DNA of 64,000 bases from Bacteroidetes bacterium UBA2475 (lineage in GTDB: Bacteria > Bacteroidota > Bacteroidia > B-17B0 > Aurantibacillaceae): positions 62,001 to 126,000 of the forward strand of contig DDPF01000010.1 of NCBI GenBank assembly GCA_002342065.1, in the 5' to 3' direction. Each line of letters opens with the position of its first letter. Positions within the stretch are counted from its first letter, which is position 1. Positions 35,062-43,282 of this stretch are shown here, one piece after another. The notes under the pieces are model-generated. The model was not told where the DNA came from. It ran no database searches and saw only the letters and a program-made list of their open reading frames with translations. The translations under genes were made by a program, and so were the position numbers.

Positions 35062-36093
35062 TTATTTGCCTAAACTTAACTTGACATTGTAACCGCCTTT
35101 ATTCGCAGCATTGTAAACCGTTTCGTAAATAGAAATATAAAGCATACCACTTTTTTTTGCGGTTCCATTAAATTTAGCACCAGCTTTTAAATTCTCCGTT
35201 GTACTTTCTCCAATTCTATAAACAACTTGTCCGTAACTTGGATAACCGCCCGAACCGCCTTCATAATCTTCTGTTGTACCGTAAGGCTTGGTCCACTCTG
35301 TAGCTGTTTCAGCTTTGCTGCTGCCATCAGGTTTGTATTTTGAATTGCTTAAGCTTGCCATTATAACTTCACCGTTTGATTGAAGAGAAAAACGCTGACC
35401 GTTCTTTAACATCACTCCAGTTTTTAACCAACCGCCGTTTGTATTACCACTAATATGTTTTGTTGCATTTAATTTAAAAGTATATTCCCCTGAGCCTGGT
35501 TCTGTAGCAACAGTAATATCAATTGTTTTTATTTTTTCTTTCGGTACACTTAAATTGCCATATTCTGTTTTAATATCCAGTTTTGTAAAATTGTAATTGC
35601 CACCCATTACATAAATATTATCAATAGTAAGAATATCTTCTTTTGGTAGATCACCCGAAATATTGCTTGAAGATTGTATCTCAGACAATGCGTTATCAAT
35701 GGTGTACTCGCCTGTATAAGTATCCTCACCCGAAACATTTTTTGGATCGTTATAAAAATCCTGGATGAATGGAATAGCTTTAATACCAACTTTTACAAGA
35801 TCGTTGTAAGCGCCTTTGCGTGTATCGTCAACCGTGCTTGTAGAAAGGATCTTTAAATTACTTTTTACTTTTTCGCTTACCGAATTATCTTTCCCAATAC
35901 CAATTTCAATATGACTAACTTTTGAAATTGGAATTTGTAATTTCCCGAAGGCTGTTACCAATTCAATATCTGCAAGACTGGTTGTTCCTTTAATAACATT
36001 TCCATCCAAAAGATCGAGACTAACCTCAGCTTGTTTTTGCGCAATACCAAAACCATTGGCTATTACAAAAAGTAATAAAAATAATTTTTTCAT
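35062..36093 (-). CDS. Secreted hypothetical protein with 'FGxLxIPxxKI' repeats
   Basis: A 343-aa protein with signal peptide MKKLFLLLFVIANGFGIAQ. It has two copies of a beta motif: VTAFGKLQIPISKVSHIEIG (about 46-65) and TEYGNLSVPKEKIKTIDITV (about 173-192). Each is preceded by a [DG]xxxxG strand such as LDLLDGNVIKGT. Such motifs occur in envelope proteins of several phyla with no defined function. A helix-rich segment (NDLVKVGIKAIPFIQDFYND, HEAT-like) lies between the copies. The C-terminal half looks like a GUN4-free beta sandwich ending in YNVKLSLGK. Coupled to the downstream thioesterase gene by a 1-bp gap. Confidence 0.7.
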   Translation of the reverse strand: MKKLFLLLFVIANGFGIAQKQAEVSLDLLDGNVIKGTTSLADIELVTAFGKLQIPISKVSHIEIGIGKDNSVSEKVKSNLKILSTSTVDDTRKGAYNDLVKVGIKAIPFIQDFYNDPKNVSGEDTYTGEYTIDNALSEIQSSSNISGDLPKEDILTIDNIYVMGGNYNFTKLDIKTEYGNLSVPKEKIKTIDITVATEPGSGEYTFKLNATKHISGNTNGGWLKTGVMLKNGQRFSLQSNGEVIMASLSNSKYKPDGSSKAETATEWTKPYGTTEDYEGGSGGYPSYGQVVYRIGESTTENLKAGAKFNGTAKKSGMLYISIYETVYNAANKGGYNVKLSLGK

Positions 36094-36120
36094 GGGATAA
36101 AATTTAAATAAGAAACGTGA

Positions 36121-37020
36121 TTACATGCCGCTGGTACCACCTAAAATACTCATATCGGTCTCAGATTCAACAGGTCTGATACAAATTACCGGTACTTTAC
36201 TTAAGTGAATTACCTGTTGTGCATATGGCCCTAAAAAGAAACCGCTTAATTCAGCATCCTGATCGGTCATAATAACAATAAGATCTGCGCCAATTTTAGC
36301 AGCATAATTTACAGTTGAAGTAGCTCTGTTCTTAACTTCAGAAACCACATCATGATGATAAGATACATTTTCTTTTTTAGCGATCAGTTCAATCTGATGT
36401 AAGATCAATTCCATTGCAGGTTTTTCTGTTTCTTCGTTATGATCTAACAGAGCAATAGCATGAACCGATGCGCTGAATTTTTTAGCCATACCAATAGCGT
36501 AATTTACTTTTTGACGCGAGTGCGCACTTGTATCTATTGGTAATAATATTTTATTGTACCCTTTATGATCTGCTTCGCTATTCATGGCCATGGTAGGGCA
36601 AGGCGCTTTTGTAATTACTTTTAATGCTACACTTCCAATTACCAGTTCTTCTATTGCAGAATAACCGTGGGTGCCCATTACTATTAAAGTAGCGCCAATT
36701 TCTTTAGCTATATCAACTATCTCTTTATTTGGTGAACCAATTTTTGTGATACATTCGACAGTTACACCATATTCTGATTTAACCTGTTCGCCTAACTGCA
36801 ATAATCTTTCTTGAGCAATCTTCTCGAAATCTGTTTGTTGATGAACAGTTACTGATGGCAGAAATACATCCTGCGAAAAGAATTGAATATTAATTACGTG
36901 TAATAAGTAAACATTACCTTGAGTTAATTGCGCTGTAAATGCGCCATGTTTAATAGCTAATAACGAAGTCTCGCTAAAATCTACAGGAATTAAAACTTTT
37001 GATGCGTTAAAATTATTCAT
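36121..37020 (-). CDS. Tandem universal stress protein
   Basis: A 299-aa protein of two UspA domains (about 6-146 and 154-285). The first domain has the ATP-binding G-x2-G-x9-S/T-like stretch MGTHGYSAIEELVIGSVA, while the second (MTDQDAELSGFFLGPYAQQV) is divergent, so nucleotide binding may be limited to one half. Its role is generally in starvation or redox-stress adaptation in the cytosol. A single gene near ettA, with a TATATTTA-like -7 sequence upstream. Confidence 0.9.
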   Translation of the reverse strand: MNNFNASKVLIPVDFSETSLLAIKHGAFTAQLTQGNVYLLHVINIQFFSQDVFLPSVTVHQQTDFEKIAQERLLQLGEQVKSEYGVTVECITKIGSPNKEIVDIAKEIGATLIVMGTHGYSAIEELVIGSVALKVITKAPCPTMAMNSEADHKGYNKILLPIDTSAHSRQKVNYAIGMAKKFSASVHAIALLDHNEETEKPAMELILHQIELIAKKENVSYHHDVVSEVKNRATSTVNYAAKIGADLIVIMTDQDAELSGFFLGPYAQQVIHLSKVPVICIRPVESETDMSILGGTSGM

Positions 37021-37091
37021 AAGGTGTTTTTTTTAGTAAGTATAAATATATCTTTTTTTTTATGTTTTTAATAATTTATATCTGAATGGCA

Positions 37092-38789
37092 TTATTTTAC
37101 GGCCAGTTTCTTGTAGCGCGGGCGTTTTGGCTCAACATTACCTAAACGTTTTTTCCGGTTCTCTTCATATTCGCTGTAACCGCCCTCGAACCAATACACA
37201 GAGCTGTCGCCTTCAAATGCTAAAATGTGCGTACAAACACGGTCTAAGAACCATCTATCGTGACTAATAATTACGCCGCAACCTGCAAAATTCTCCAAAC
37301 CTTCTTCTAAAGCGCGTAACGTATTAACGTCAAGATCATTGGTAGGCTCATCTAATAGTAACACGTTTCCTTCTTCTTTTAAAGCCATTGCCAAATGCAA
37401 ACGGTTACGCTCTCCACCCGAAAGTACAGATACTTTTTTACCCTGGTCGCTACCGGCAAAATTAAAACGCGAGATGTAAGCTCTTGAGTTCATAGGTTTA
37501 CCACCCAAAATAATATTATCAAGACCACCACTAATTACATCGTAAACTGTTTTATTTGGATCTAACTCTTTATGATTTTGATCTACATAAGAGATCTTAA
37601 CGGTTGGTCCAACTGCAAACTCACCTGTTGTTGGTTTTTCTTCGCCCATTATCATGCGGAACAAAGTTGTTTTACCCGCACCGTTAGGCCCAATGATACC
37701 AACAATTCCCGCAGGTGGTAATTTAAAATTCAATCCTTCGTACAATAACCTGTCGCCAAACGCTTTTGACACACCATTCGCTTCAATAACTTCGTTACCA
37801 AGGCGCGGACCGTTAGGAATGAAGATCTCCAGATTGTCTTCTTTTGCGCGAGAATCCTCGCCCATCATTTTTTCGTAATTATTTAAACGCGCTTTTTGTT
37901 TAACACCACGGCCTTTAACACCTTGACGGATCCAATCTAACTCACGCGCTAATACTTTCTGACGTTTGCTTTCCGTTTTTTCTTCCTGCTTTAAACGCGC
38001 ACCTTTTTGCTCTAACCAACTGCTGTAATTACCTTTCCATGGAATACCTTCTCCCCTGTCTAACTCTAAGATCCAGCCTGCAACGTTATCTAAGAAATAT
38101 CTATCGTGGGTTACAGCTATAATTGTTCCTTTGTATTGTTGTAAATGTTGCTCTAACCAGTCAACGCTCTCAGCATCCAAGTGATTGGTTGGCTCATCTA
38201 ATAATAAAATATCCGGTTCCTGTAATAACAAACGGCATAAAGCCACGCGGCGACGTTCGCCACCTGATAATACTTTTACAGAAGCGTTACTTTCCGGACA
38301 ACGTAAAGCATCCATCGAACGCTCTAAACGGTTATCAAGGTTCCAAAGATCGTGTTGATCTATTTGTTCTTGTAATACAGCCTGGCGGTTAATGAGCTTA
38401 TCCATTTTATCAGGATCGTTCAAGATCTCTTCGTCACCAAACTTGTTGTTTACTTCTTCAAACTCATTTAAAATATCTACATATTTTTGAACGCCTTCGC
38501 GCACAATTTCAATTACTGTTTTTGTTTCGTCAAGTTTTGGTTCCTGCTCTAACATACCAACAGAGTAACCCGGTGACTGGTGTATCTCTCCAATATAATC
38601 CTTATCCATACCAGCAATAATGCGCAGTAAAGATGATTTACCCGAACCGTTTAAACCTAAAACACCAATTTTGGCTCCATAGTAAAAGGAGATATAAATG
38701 TCTTTTAGAACTTGTTTTTGCGGGGGATGTATCTTCGATACATTTACCATACTAAATATGATCTGGCGGCCTTCGGGTGTTGTTGACAT
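37092..38789 (-). CDS. ettA: Energy-dependent translational throttle protein EttA (ABC-F)
   Basis: A 565-aa soluble ABC-F protein that binds the ribosomal E site and gates the first peptide bond according to ADP/ATP. It has two ATPase domains: Walker A GLNGSGKS and GPNGAGKT, signatures LSGGERRRVALCRLLLQEP and LSGGERNRLHLAMALKEEG, and Walker B LLLDEPTNHLD and LLLDEPTNDLD. The linker with the arm-like LDWIRQGVKGRGVKQKARL and the C-terminal YKKLAVK fit EttA rather than Uup. Single gene; the upstream gap holds a 57-bp hairpin repeat. Confidence 0.95.
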   Translation of the reverse strand: MSTTPEGRQIIFSMVNVSKIHPPQKQVLKDIYISFYYGAKIGVLGLNGSGKSSLLRIIAGMDKDYIGEIHQSPGYSVGMLEQEPKLDETKTVIEIVREGVQKYVDILNEFEEVNNKFGDEEILNDPDKMDKLINRQAVLQEQIDQHDLWNLDNRLERSMDALRCPESNASVKVLSGGERRRVALCRLLLQEPDILLLDEPTNHLDAESVDWLEQHLQQYKGTIIAVTHDRYFLDNVAGWILELDRGEGIPWKGNYSSWLEQKGARLKQEEKTESKRQKVLARELDWIRQGVKGRGVKQKARLNNYEKMMGEDSRAKEDNLEIFIPNGPRLGNEVIEANGVSKAFGDRLLYEGLNFKLPPAGIVGIIGPNGAGKTTLFRMIMGEEKPTTGEFAVGPTVKISYVDQNHKELDPNKTVYDVISGGLDNIILGGKPMNSRAYISRFNFAGSDQGKKVSVLSGGERNRLHLAMALKEEGNVLLLDEPTNDLDVNTLRALEEGLENFAGCGVIISHDRWFLDRVCTHILAFEGDSSVYWFEGGYSEYEENRKKRLGNVEPKRPRYKKLAVK

Positions 38790-38850
38790 GGTTAATTATT
38801 TTTAAGAAGCCGAAGTTAATGATTCTTTAAGAATTAAAAAACCTAATTTG

Positions 38851-38907
38851 TGTCAGGTCGAGCGCAGTCGAGACCCATTATGCTTCTCGACTGCGCTCGA
38901 AGTGACA
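38851..38907. repeat. Long hairpin repeat GTCGAGCGCAGTCGAG type
   Basis: 23-base arms at 38851-38873 and 38885-38907 (TGTCA + TCGAGCGCAGTCGAGA against its inverse) differ at two central bases and enclose an 11-base loop. It sits in the gap between divergent ettA and the DUF2779 gene. The CGACTGCGCTCG motif is a familiar palindrome in Bacteroidota genomes; it is GC-rich against its surroundings. Confidence 0.75.
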
Positions 38908-38960
38908 GTATTTTCTGAATTCTCAAATGTAATTGTTTATGTTAATCCATAAAAAGGCCA

Positions 38961-38968
38961 TAAATTTG
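38961..38968 (+). promoter_or_regulatory. Promoter -7 element of the DUF2779 gene
   Basis: TAAATTTG, a perfect TAnnTTTG match, lies 33 bases before ATG 39002. Confidence 0.5.
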
Positions 38969-39001
38969 CATAATTCGTTTTAGTGGCGATGGAAAAAATT
39001 G

Positions 39002-40465
39002 ATGAGTAACCCCCTTGACCTTATAAGCAAAACAGCTTACCTTAAATTTGAACAATGCCAGAAGGCTTTTTTCTTTTACAAAAGGCATCCCTATTTACGC
39101 GATAAAGTAAGTGTAGATAAACAACTTACCTTTAATCGTGGGCATCATGTGGGCGATCTGGCCCAAACCTTATTTCCGGGCGGAACAGATGTTTCAAAAC
39201 AAACTAAGAATTCTGCTGAAGCTTTGGCATTGACCAAAACATTAGTTGAAAATAAAACCCCTGTAATTTACGAAGCCACTTTTACTTTTAATGGTGCTTT
39301 AATAATGTTGGATATTTTATGTTTAGAGAACGAGAAATATACAGCGTACGAGGTAAAAAGCTCTTTTAAAATTTCGGAGATCTATTTAAAAGATGCTTGT
39401 TTGCAGTATTATGTCTTAAAAAATGCACTGCCTAATTTGGAAGATCTTTTTTTGGTGACACTGAACCAGGATTATATTTTTGAGAACGAATTAAACCCAA
39501 AACAACTTTTTAAAAAACGCAGTGTTAAAGCCGAAAGCGAAAAAAATTTACCTTATTTCGAGAGCCAATTATTTAACGCGCAATTAACTTTAGAACAAAA
39601 TAAAATTCCAAATATTCCAATAGGTGCGCAATGTTTTAAACCTTATACCTGCGATTATTTTGGTAATTGCTGGAAAGAAACTGTTGCTGATAACAGCATT
39701 TTTCATTTACCATTATTGAACAAAGAAAAATTATTTGAATGGTATAACAGCGGCATCAGAACTATTGATCAGATAGGCGAAGAGCACGATGCCAAGGCCA
39801 TTATCTATAAAATAAAAGAAGCATATTTTGAGAATAAACCTATAGTAGATAAAGCAAGAATAGCCGCTTTTTTAGCGAAGATCCAATCACCAATGGCCGC
39901 TATGGACATGGAAATGTGGGGGCCTGCTATACCGAAAATAAACGGCACAAAACCCTTTGAACAATTGCCTTACCTGGTTTGTTTTTTTGATGGCATTACA
40001 CACTCACATATTTTTATTGATTACACCAAAGACGAACGAAAACATTTTGCTGAAGAATTAATTAAAAGCACAAAAGCATTTAAGTCTATTTTGGTTTATG
40101 ATGGCACTATGGAAAAAATGGTGATCAATAACCTCGCAAAATTATTTGTTGAATTAAAACCCGAACTCGAAGAATTAAAAAATAAATTCATTGATGTGTT
40201 TGATGTTTTTTTGGATTTCAGTTATTATCATCCCGCTTTTAAAACCAATTTTTCTTTAAAGACTGCATCCAGCGTTTTACTGGAAGATATTAATTATTCT
40301 AAAATTACCTCCGGCTTAGAAGCCATGGCATATTATGACATGTTCCGACTTGAAGCTAATCCCGTTGAAAAGGATATTCTTAAAGAAGAACTTATTAATT
40401 ATTGCAAAACGGATACATTAGCGACGTATCGTTTAACGGAATTCTTGCAGAATGTTATCAAATAG
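39002..40465 (+). CDS. DUF2779 nuclease: PD-(D/E)XK Cas4-like domain plus DnaQ-like exonuclease domain
   Basis: A 487-aa protein from ATG 39002 (TTG 38999 is less likely). N-terminal half: a Cas4/RecB-type nuclease with LMLDILCL as the Asp motif (MLDIL near 97) and YEVKSS as the E-x-K motif near 110. Cysteines suited to a 4Fe-4S cluster are C19 (FEQCQ) and the later QCFKPYTCDYFGNC. C-terminal half: an RNase H-fold DUF2779 domain with MDMEMWGPAIP giving the D-x-E and NYCKTDTLATYRL as the final YxxxD-like region. Members occur beside restriction or phage-defence genes in some genomes, but none is near here. Role in DNA repair or defence is inferred from folds. Confidence 0.85.
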   Translation: MSNPLDLISKTAYLKFEQCQKAFFFYKRHPYLRDKVSVDKQLTFNRGHHVGDLAQTLFPGGTDVSKQTKNSAEALALTKTLVENKTPVIYEATFTFNGALIMLDILCLENEKYTAYEVKSSFKISEIYLKDACLQYYVLKNALPNLEDLFLVTLNQDYIFENELNPKQLFKKRSVKAESEKNLPYFESQLFNAQLTLEQNKIPNIPIGAQCFKPYTCDYFGNCWKETVADNSIFHLPLLNKEKLFEWYNSGIRTIDQIGEEHDAKAIIYKIKEAYFENKPIVDKARIAAFLAKIQSPMAAMDMEMWGPAIPKINGTKPFEQLPYLVCFFDGITHSHIFIDYTKDERKHFAEELIKSTKAFKSILVYDGTMEKMVINNLAKLFVELKPELEELKNKFIDVFDVFLDFSYYHPAFKTNFSLKTASSVLLEDINYSKITSGLEAMAYYDMFRLEANPVEKDILKEELINYCKTDTLATYRLTEFLQNVIK

Positions 40466-40553
40466 AACGCAGATAACGCTGATTTATATGATCAACTATG
40501 ATCTTATTTATTTAAATCTGAGATAATCATAACAATCTGCGTCATCTGCGTTC
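40465..40553. repeat. Inverted repeat with ACGCAGAT arms
   Basis: GAACGCAGATAACGCTGATT at 40465-40484 and the inverse of GAACGCAGATGACGCAGATT at 40534-40553 form an imperfect pair around a 49-base AT-rich loop containing further TGATCA-like palindromes. It starts at the very end of the DUF2779 gene. Short direct repeats CATCTGCGTTCCATCGCGTT continue to 40563. Confidence 0.65.
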
Positions 40554-40569
40554 CATCGCGTTATTAGCG

Positions 40570-40604
40570 TTCCAAAATCCGGAAAAATCTTCCAAATAAT
40601 GGAA
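40570..40604. promoter_or_regulatory. Two candidate enhancer-binding palindromes upstream of a sigma-54 promoter
   Basis: TTCCAAAATCCGGAA (40570-40584) and TTCCAAATAATGGAA (40590-40604) are two spaced TTCC/GGAA dyads lying 53-100 bases before the -24/-12 element. This spacing and tandem arrangement is usual for binding sites of sigma-54 activator proteins; which activator binds them is unknown. Confidence 0.5.
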
Positions 40605-40656
40605 AAAAGTCATGCTCTGAATTTCATGAATCACTGATACTAAAGGATTACAGCCT

Positions 40657-40673
40657 TTGGCACACATTCTGCA
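40657..40673 (+). promoter_or_regulatory. Sigma-54 (RpoN) type -24/-12 promoter
   Basis: TTGGCACACATTCTGCA fits TTGGCAC-N5-TTGCA with one departure (C for T at the first base of the -12 box). The GG of the -24 and GC of the -12 element have the required 10-base spacing. The predicted start near 40684 leaves about 49 bases of leader to ATG 40733. Confidence 0.7.
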
Positions 40674-40732
40674 ATACTATATACAACAGCAAAACAAAAA
40701 GAAAAAAAATTAACCCTTAAAAATTAGAAATC

Positions 40733-41077
40733 ATGAAAACTATCATCTTAATCTTAATAGTATCAGTAAAAGTTTACTCACAATCAGGTTTAAATTTTAA
40801 AAGTGAGTTCAATACGCCAAACCTTTTTTCAAGCATGTCAATTGACTCTGGTAAAACAGTTAAAGAAAATAACTACGACAGAATGATGAATGTTATTTTT
40901 TATGGTAACGAAACTGTACGAACAATTTCTAATGATAATTCGGGTTCATATATCACACGTACTTCTACAGATCTTAACAAAAGAAATATCCTTGTAAAAC
41001 AATACTTCAAAAAAAACAACACTGTTGTTGAATTAGAAAAAACTGAGACTTTAATGAGCATCAACGAAAAGTTCTAG
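40733..41077 (+). CDS. Small secreted protein under sigma-54 control
   Basis: A 114-aa protein with signal peptide MKTIILILIVSVKVYSQ. The mature ~97 residues are polar and contain no Cys. The sequence NYDRMMNVIFYGNETVRTIS is followed by SGSYITRTSTDLNKRNILVK, which suggests beta strands. No family recognised. It has its own sigma-54-like promoter with two upstream palindromes and its own terminator, so it is a monocistronic, separately regulated unit. I would expect induction by a specific signal through a bacterial enhancer-binding protein. Confidence 0.68.
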   Translation: MKTIILILIVSVKVYSQSGLNFKSEFNTPNLFSSMSIDSGKTVKENNYDRMMNVIFYGNETVRTISNDNSGSYITRTSTDLNKRNILVKQYFKKNNTVVELEKTETLMSINEKF

Positions 41078-41104
41078 TCAAAACCGGTAAAACCGGCTTT
41101 AATT

Positions 41105-41158
41105 AAAGATCCCCACCTCTTTTGTTTTCATGTCAAAAGAATCAGGGATCTTTTTTTT
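41105..41158 (+). terminator. Terminator after the small secreted protein gene
   Basis: AAAGATCCC (41105-41113) pairs with GGGATCTTT around a second nested TCTTTTG/CAAAAGA stem, followed by eight T. Confidence 0.75.
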
Positions 41159-41162
41159 ATGC

Positions 41163-41194
41163 AATAAAAAACCCCTCCTGAAACAGGAAGGGTT
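41163..41194 (-). terminator. Terminator after the Ala/Glu-rich lipoprotein gene
   Basis: On the reverse strand AACCCTTCCTG pairs with CAGGAGGGGTT (one mismatch, TTT loop) and runs into TTTTTATTG. It lies 23 bases beyond the stop at 41218 and faces the previous terminator. Confidence 0.75.
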
Positions 41195-41217
41195 CTCTTA
41201 AGAAATTAATTTCTCAA

Positions 41218-41487
41218 TTATTTCTTTTTACCACCTTTAGCGTTAGCTAATGAATCAGCAACACGAGCTGAATCAGCTTTTGCTTTTTCAGCAGCAGCAG
41301 CAGCTTCAGCAGCTACAGCAGCTTCAGCTTCAGCAGCAGCGATAGAATCTTGTTTAGATTTTTCTACTGCAGCGATTGAATCTTGTTTTTCTTTTTCGCG
41401 TTTCTCGATTTCTTCTTTAGAAGGACCGCAAGCTACGAATGCAACTGATAAAGCAGCTACAGCAACGATTGATAATACTTTTTTCAT
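41218..41487 (-). CDS. Small Ala/Lys/Glu-rich lipoprotein
   Basis: 89 aa. MKKVLSIVAVAALSVAFVAC ends in a lipobox with Cys20, so the mature protein is probably lipid-anchored. The rest is a highly charged helix with repeats KQDSIAA(V/A)E and runs AAVAAEAAAAAEKAKADSA, ending in NAKGGKKK. It is similar in composition to Lpp-like or alanine-rich envelope proteins of the phylum, and may form a coiled coil spanning between membrane and wall. It is a compact single gene with its own terminator, typical of an abundant envelope protein. Function unproven. Confidence 0.82.
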   Translation of the reverse strand: MKKVLSIVAVAALSVAFVACGPSKEEIEKREKEKQDSIAAVEKSKQDSIAAAEAEAAVAAEAAAAAEKAKADSARVADSLANAKGGKKK

Positions 41488-41637
41488 TTTAGTTTTTTGT
41501 TTAAATTTAAATTCAGTTGCAAAACTACAATTTTTTTAATACCAATTACAAAAAAACCAAAAAATCATAATTTTTTCGTGAAATTTACCTCAAAAGGGTC
41601 GTTTTTGGTGCTAATTTGACTTAAATTTACAGTGTTT

Positions 41638-42669
41638 ATGTACAAATTAATTAAGCCTTTTTTATTCTCAATAAACCCCGAAAGCGCCCACCATTTAACG
41701 TTTTCAGCCTTAAAATTCAGCAAATTCATACCGGGTTTTTCACTGATTTTCAAAAAAAACTCAATAAACCGTCATCCCTCCCTTTCGAAGCAGCTTTTTG
41801 GCCTAAATTTTAGAAATCCGGTTGGTTTAGCCGCCGGAATGGATAAAAATGCCATTGCTTTTAACGAATTAGGCGAACTGGGCTTCGGTTTTATTGAAAT
41901 TGGGACAGTAACCCCAAAACCTCAACCCGGGAACCCTAAACCCCGTTTATTCAGGCTCCCAAAAAATGAAGCTCTTATTAATAGAATGGGCTTTAATAAC
42001 GATGGCGTTGTTGAAGCGGCTAAAAAATTAAGAGATCGTAAAGACCTTACACTTATAATTGGTGGCAATATTGGTAAAAATAAAGTAACACCCAACGAGG
42101 AAGCCGTTAATGATTATATTATCTGTTTTAACGAGCTGTTTGATGTGGTAGATTATTTTGTGGTAAACGTTTCGTCTCCAAACACTCCAAATTTGCGTGA
42201 TCTGCAGGAAAAAGAACCTCTTACTAATTTATTGAACACCCTTCAAAAGCTAAACCTTAAAAAAACAAAACCTAAACCTATCCTTTTAAAGATAGCACCC
42301 GATCTTACCAATACGCAGCTCGACGATATTATCGATATTGTAAAGGATGCCAAAATTGCCGGTGTTATTGCAACAAATACAACTATTAGTCGCGAAGGAC
42401 TGGATTACACGGCTGCCGAACTAGAAGCTTTTGGAGCCGGTGGACTAAGTGGTTTACCTTTAACTAAAAGAAGTACAGAGGTGATACGTTATTTAAAACA
42501 AAAATCAAATAATGCTTTTCCAATAATGGGTGTTGGCGGCATACACAGCCCAGAAGACGCTATTGAAAAAATAAATGCCGGAGCGGATCTGATACAACTT
42601 TATACAGGTTTTGTATATAAAGGACCAAAATTAATAAGCGATATAAATAATGCTTTACTCAAAAAATAA
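41638..42669 (+). CDS. pyrD: Dihydroorotate dehydrogenase, quinone-dependent (class 2)
   Basis: Oxidises dihydroorotate to orotate in pyrimidine synthesis, feeding electrons to quinone at the membrane. At 343 aa from ATG 41638 it has the class 2 N-terminal amphipathic membrane-binding helices (MYKLIKPFLFSINPESAHH ... FSALKFSKFIPG), unlike soluble class 1. Core motifs are NPVGLAAGMDKN, GFGFIEIGTVTPKPQPGNPKPR, and VNVSSPNTPNLRDLQ with the catalytic Ser of class 2. IIATNTT (here VIATNTTIS), GGLSGLPL and GVGGIHSPEDA follow. GTG 41632 would add two residues. Its 3' end overlaps the following lipoprotein gene by 20 bp. Confidence 0.96.
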   Translation: MYKLIKPFLFSINPESAHHLTFSALKFSKFIPGFSLIFKKNSINRHPSLSKQLFGLNFRNPVGLAAGMDKNAIAFNELGELGFGFIEIGTVTPKPQPGNPKPRLFRLPKNEALINRMGFNNDGVVEAAKKLRDRKDLTLIIGGNIGKNKVTPNEEAVNDYIICFNELFDVVDYFVVNVSSPNTPNLRDLQEKEPLTNLLNTLQKLNLKKTKPKPILLKIAPDLTNTQLDDIIDIVKDAKIAGVIATNTTISREGLDYTAAELEAFGAGGLSGLPLTKRSTEVIRYLKQKSNNAFPIMGVGGIHSPEDAIEKINAGADLIQLYTGFVYKGPKLISDINNALLKK

Positions 42670-43282
42670 ATTTTACTTTTTAATAGCCTTAATTATTTTT
42701 ATTGCTGCTTGCAATAACCATGAAAAAATTTCAGAAACAGAGAGCACAAAAACAGTAGTAGATTCTGTACCGGCCCTTTCAACCAAAACATTTACATTAC
42801 TTCTTTCAGGACCGCCGCCGCCGCCGATGTACAGCAATGCACTGGATATTATGGAGAAAGTTTATAGTATTGATTTTGTTTACGCTGCCGGTTGCATTGT
42901 TGATGAGCGTATTGGCGACAGCATCTCTGCCCACAACGATCAAACCTTTTATAACCTTAACAAATATTATCGCAAAGATATTTCCACCGGCTTATTTGCT
43001 CAGTTGGATCAGGAAACGGCTTTTTTAAACAGGGTCGACAGCACCATTCGTAACAAAGAAAGTATTAAGAAGACCTACGACGTTGTAAATAAATCTATCT
43101 ATTACACTAAAAAAGATAAAAATTATTTAGCGCACTTTATTAGTACAAAAACTGAAGGTAAAATTATGACCTTTAAACTAAATTTAATTATGACCATTGA
43201 TAGCGCTACAAAAAATATTACGGGAACTCTTCTAAAAGATTCACTCATAGATTTTAACTTTAGAGATTTAAGTCATGATTAA
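42650..43282 (+). CDS. Hypothetical lipoprotein, 210 aa
   Basis: MLYSKNKFYFLIALIIFIAA followed by C is a lipobox. The mature protein has a proline run (SGPPPPPMYSN), then a YAAGCIVDERIGDSIS segment and a beta-like C-terminus ending in FNFRDLSHD. No family recognised. The ATG lies 20 bp inside the pyrD 3' end and the stop overlaps the HMG-CoA lyase start by 8 bp, so all three are translated from one message. This overlap says nothing about function, since pyrD and mvaB are not related to lipoproteins. Confidence 0.72.
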   Translation: MLYSKNKFYFLIALIIFIAACNNHEKISETESTKTVVDSVPALSTKTFTLLLSGPPPPPMYSNALDIMEKVYSIDFVYAAGCIVDERIGDSISAHNDQTFYNLNKYYRKDISTGLFAQLDQETAFLNRVDSTIRNKESIKKTYDVVNKSIYYTKKDKNYLAHFISTKTEGKIMTFKLNLIMTIDSATKNITGTLLKDSLIDFNFRDLSHD

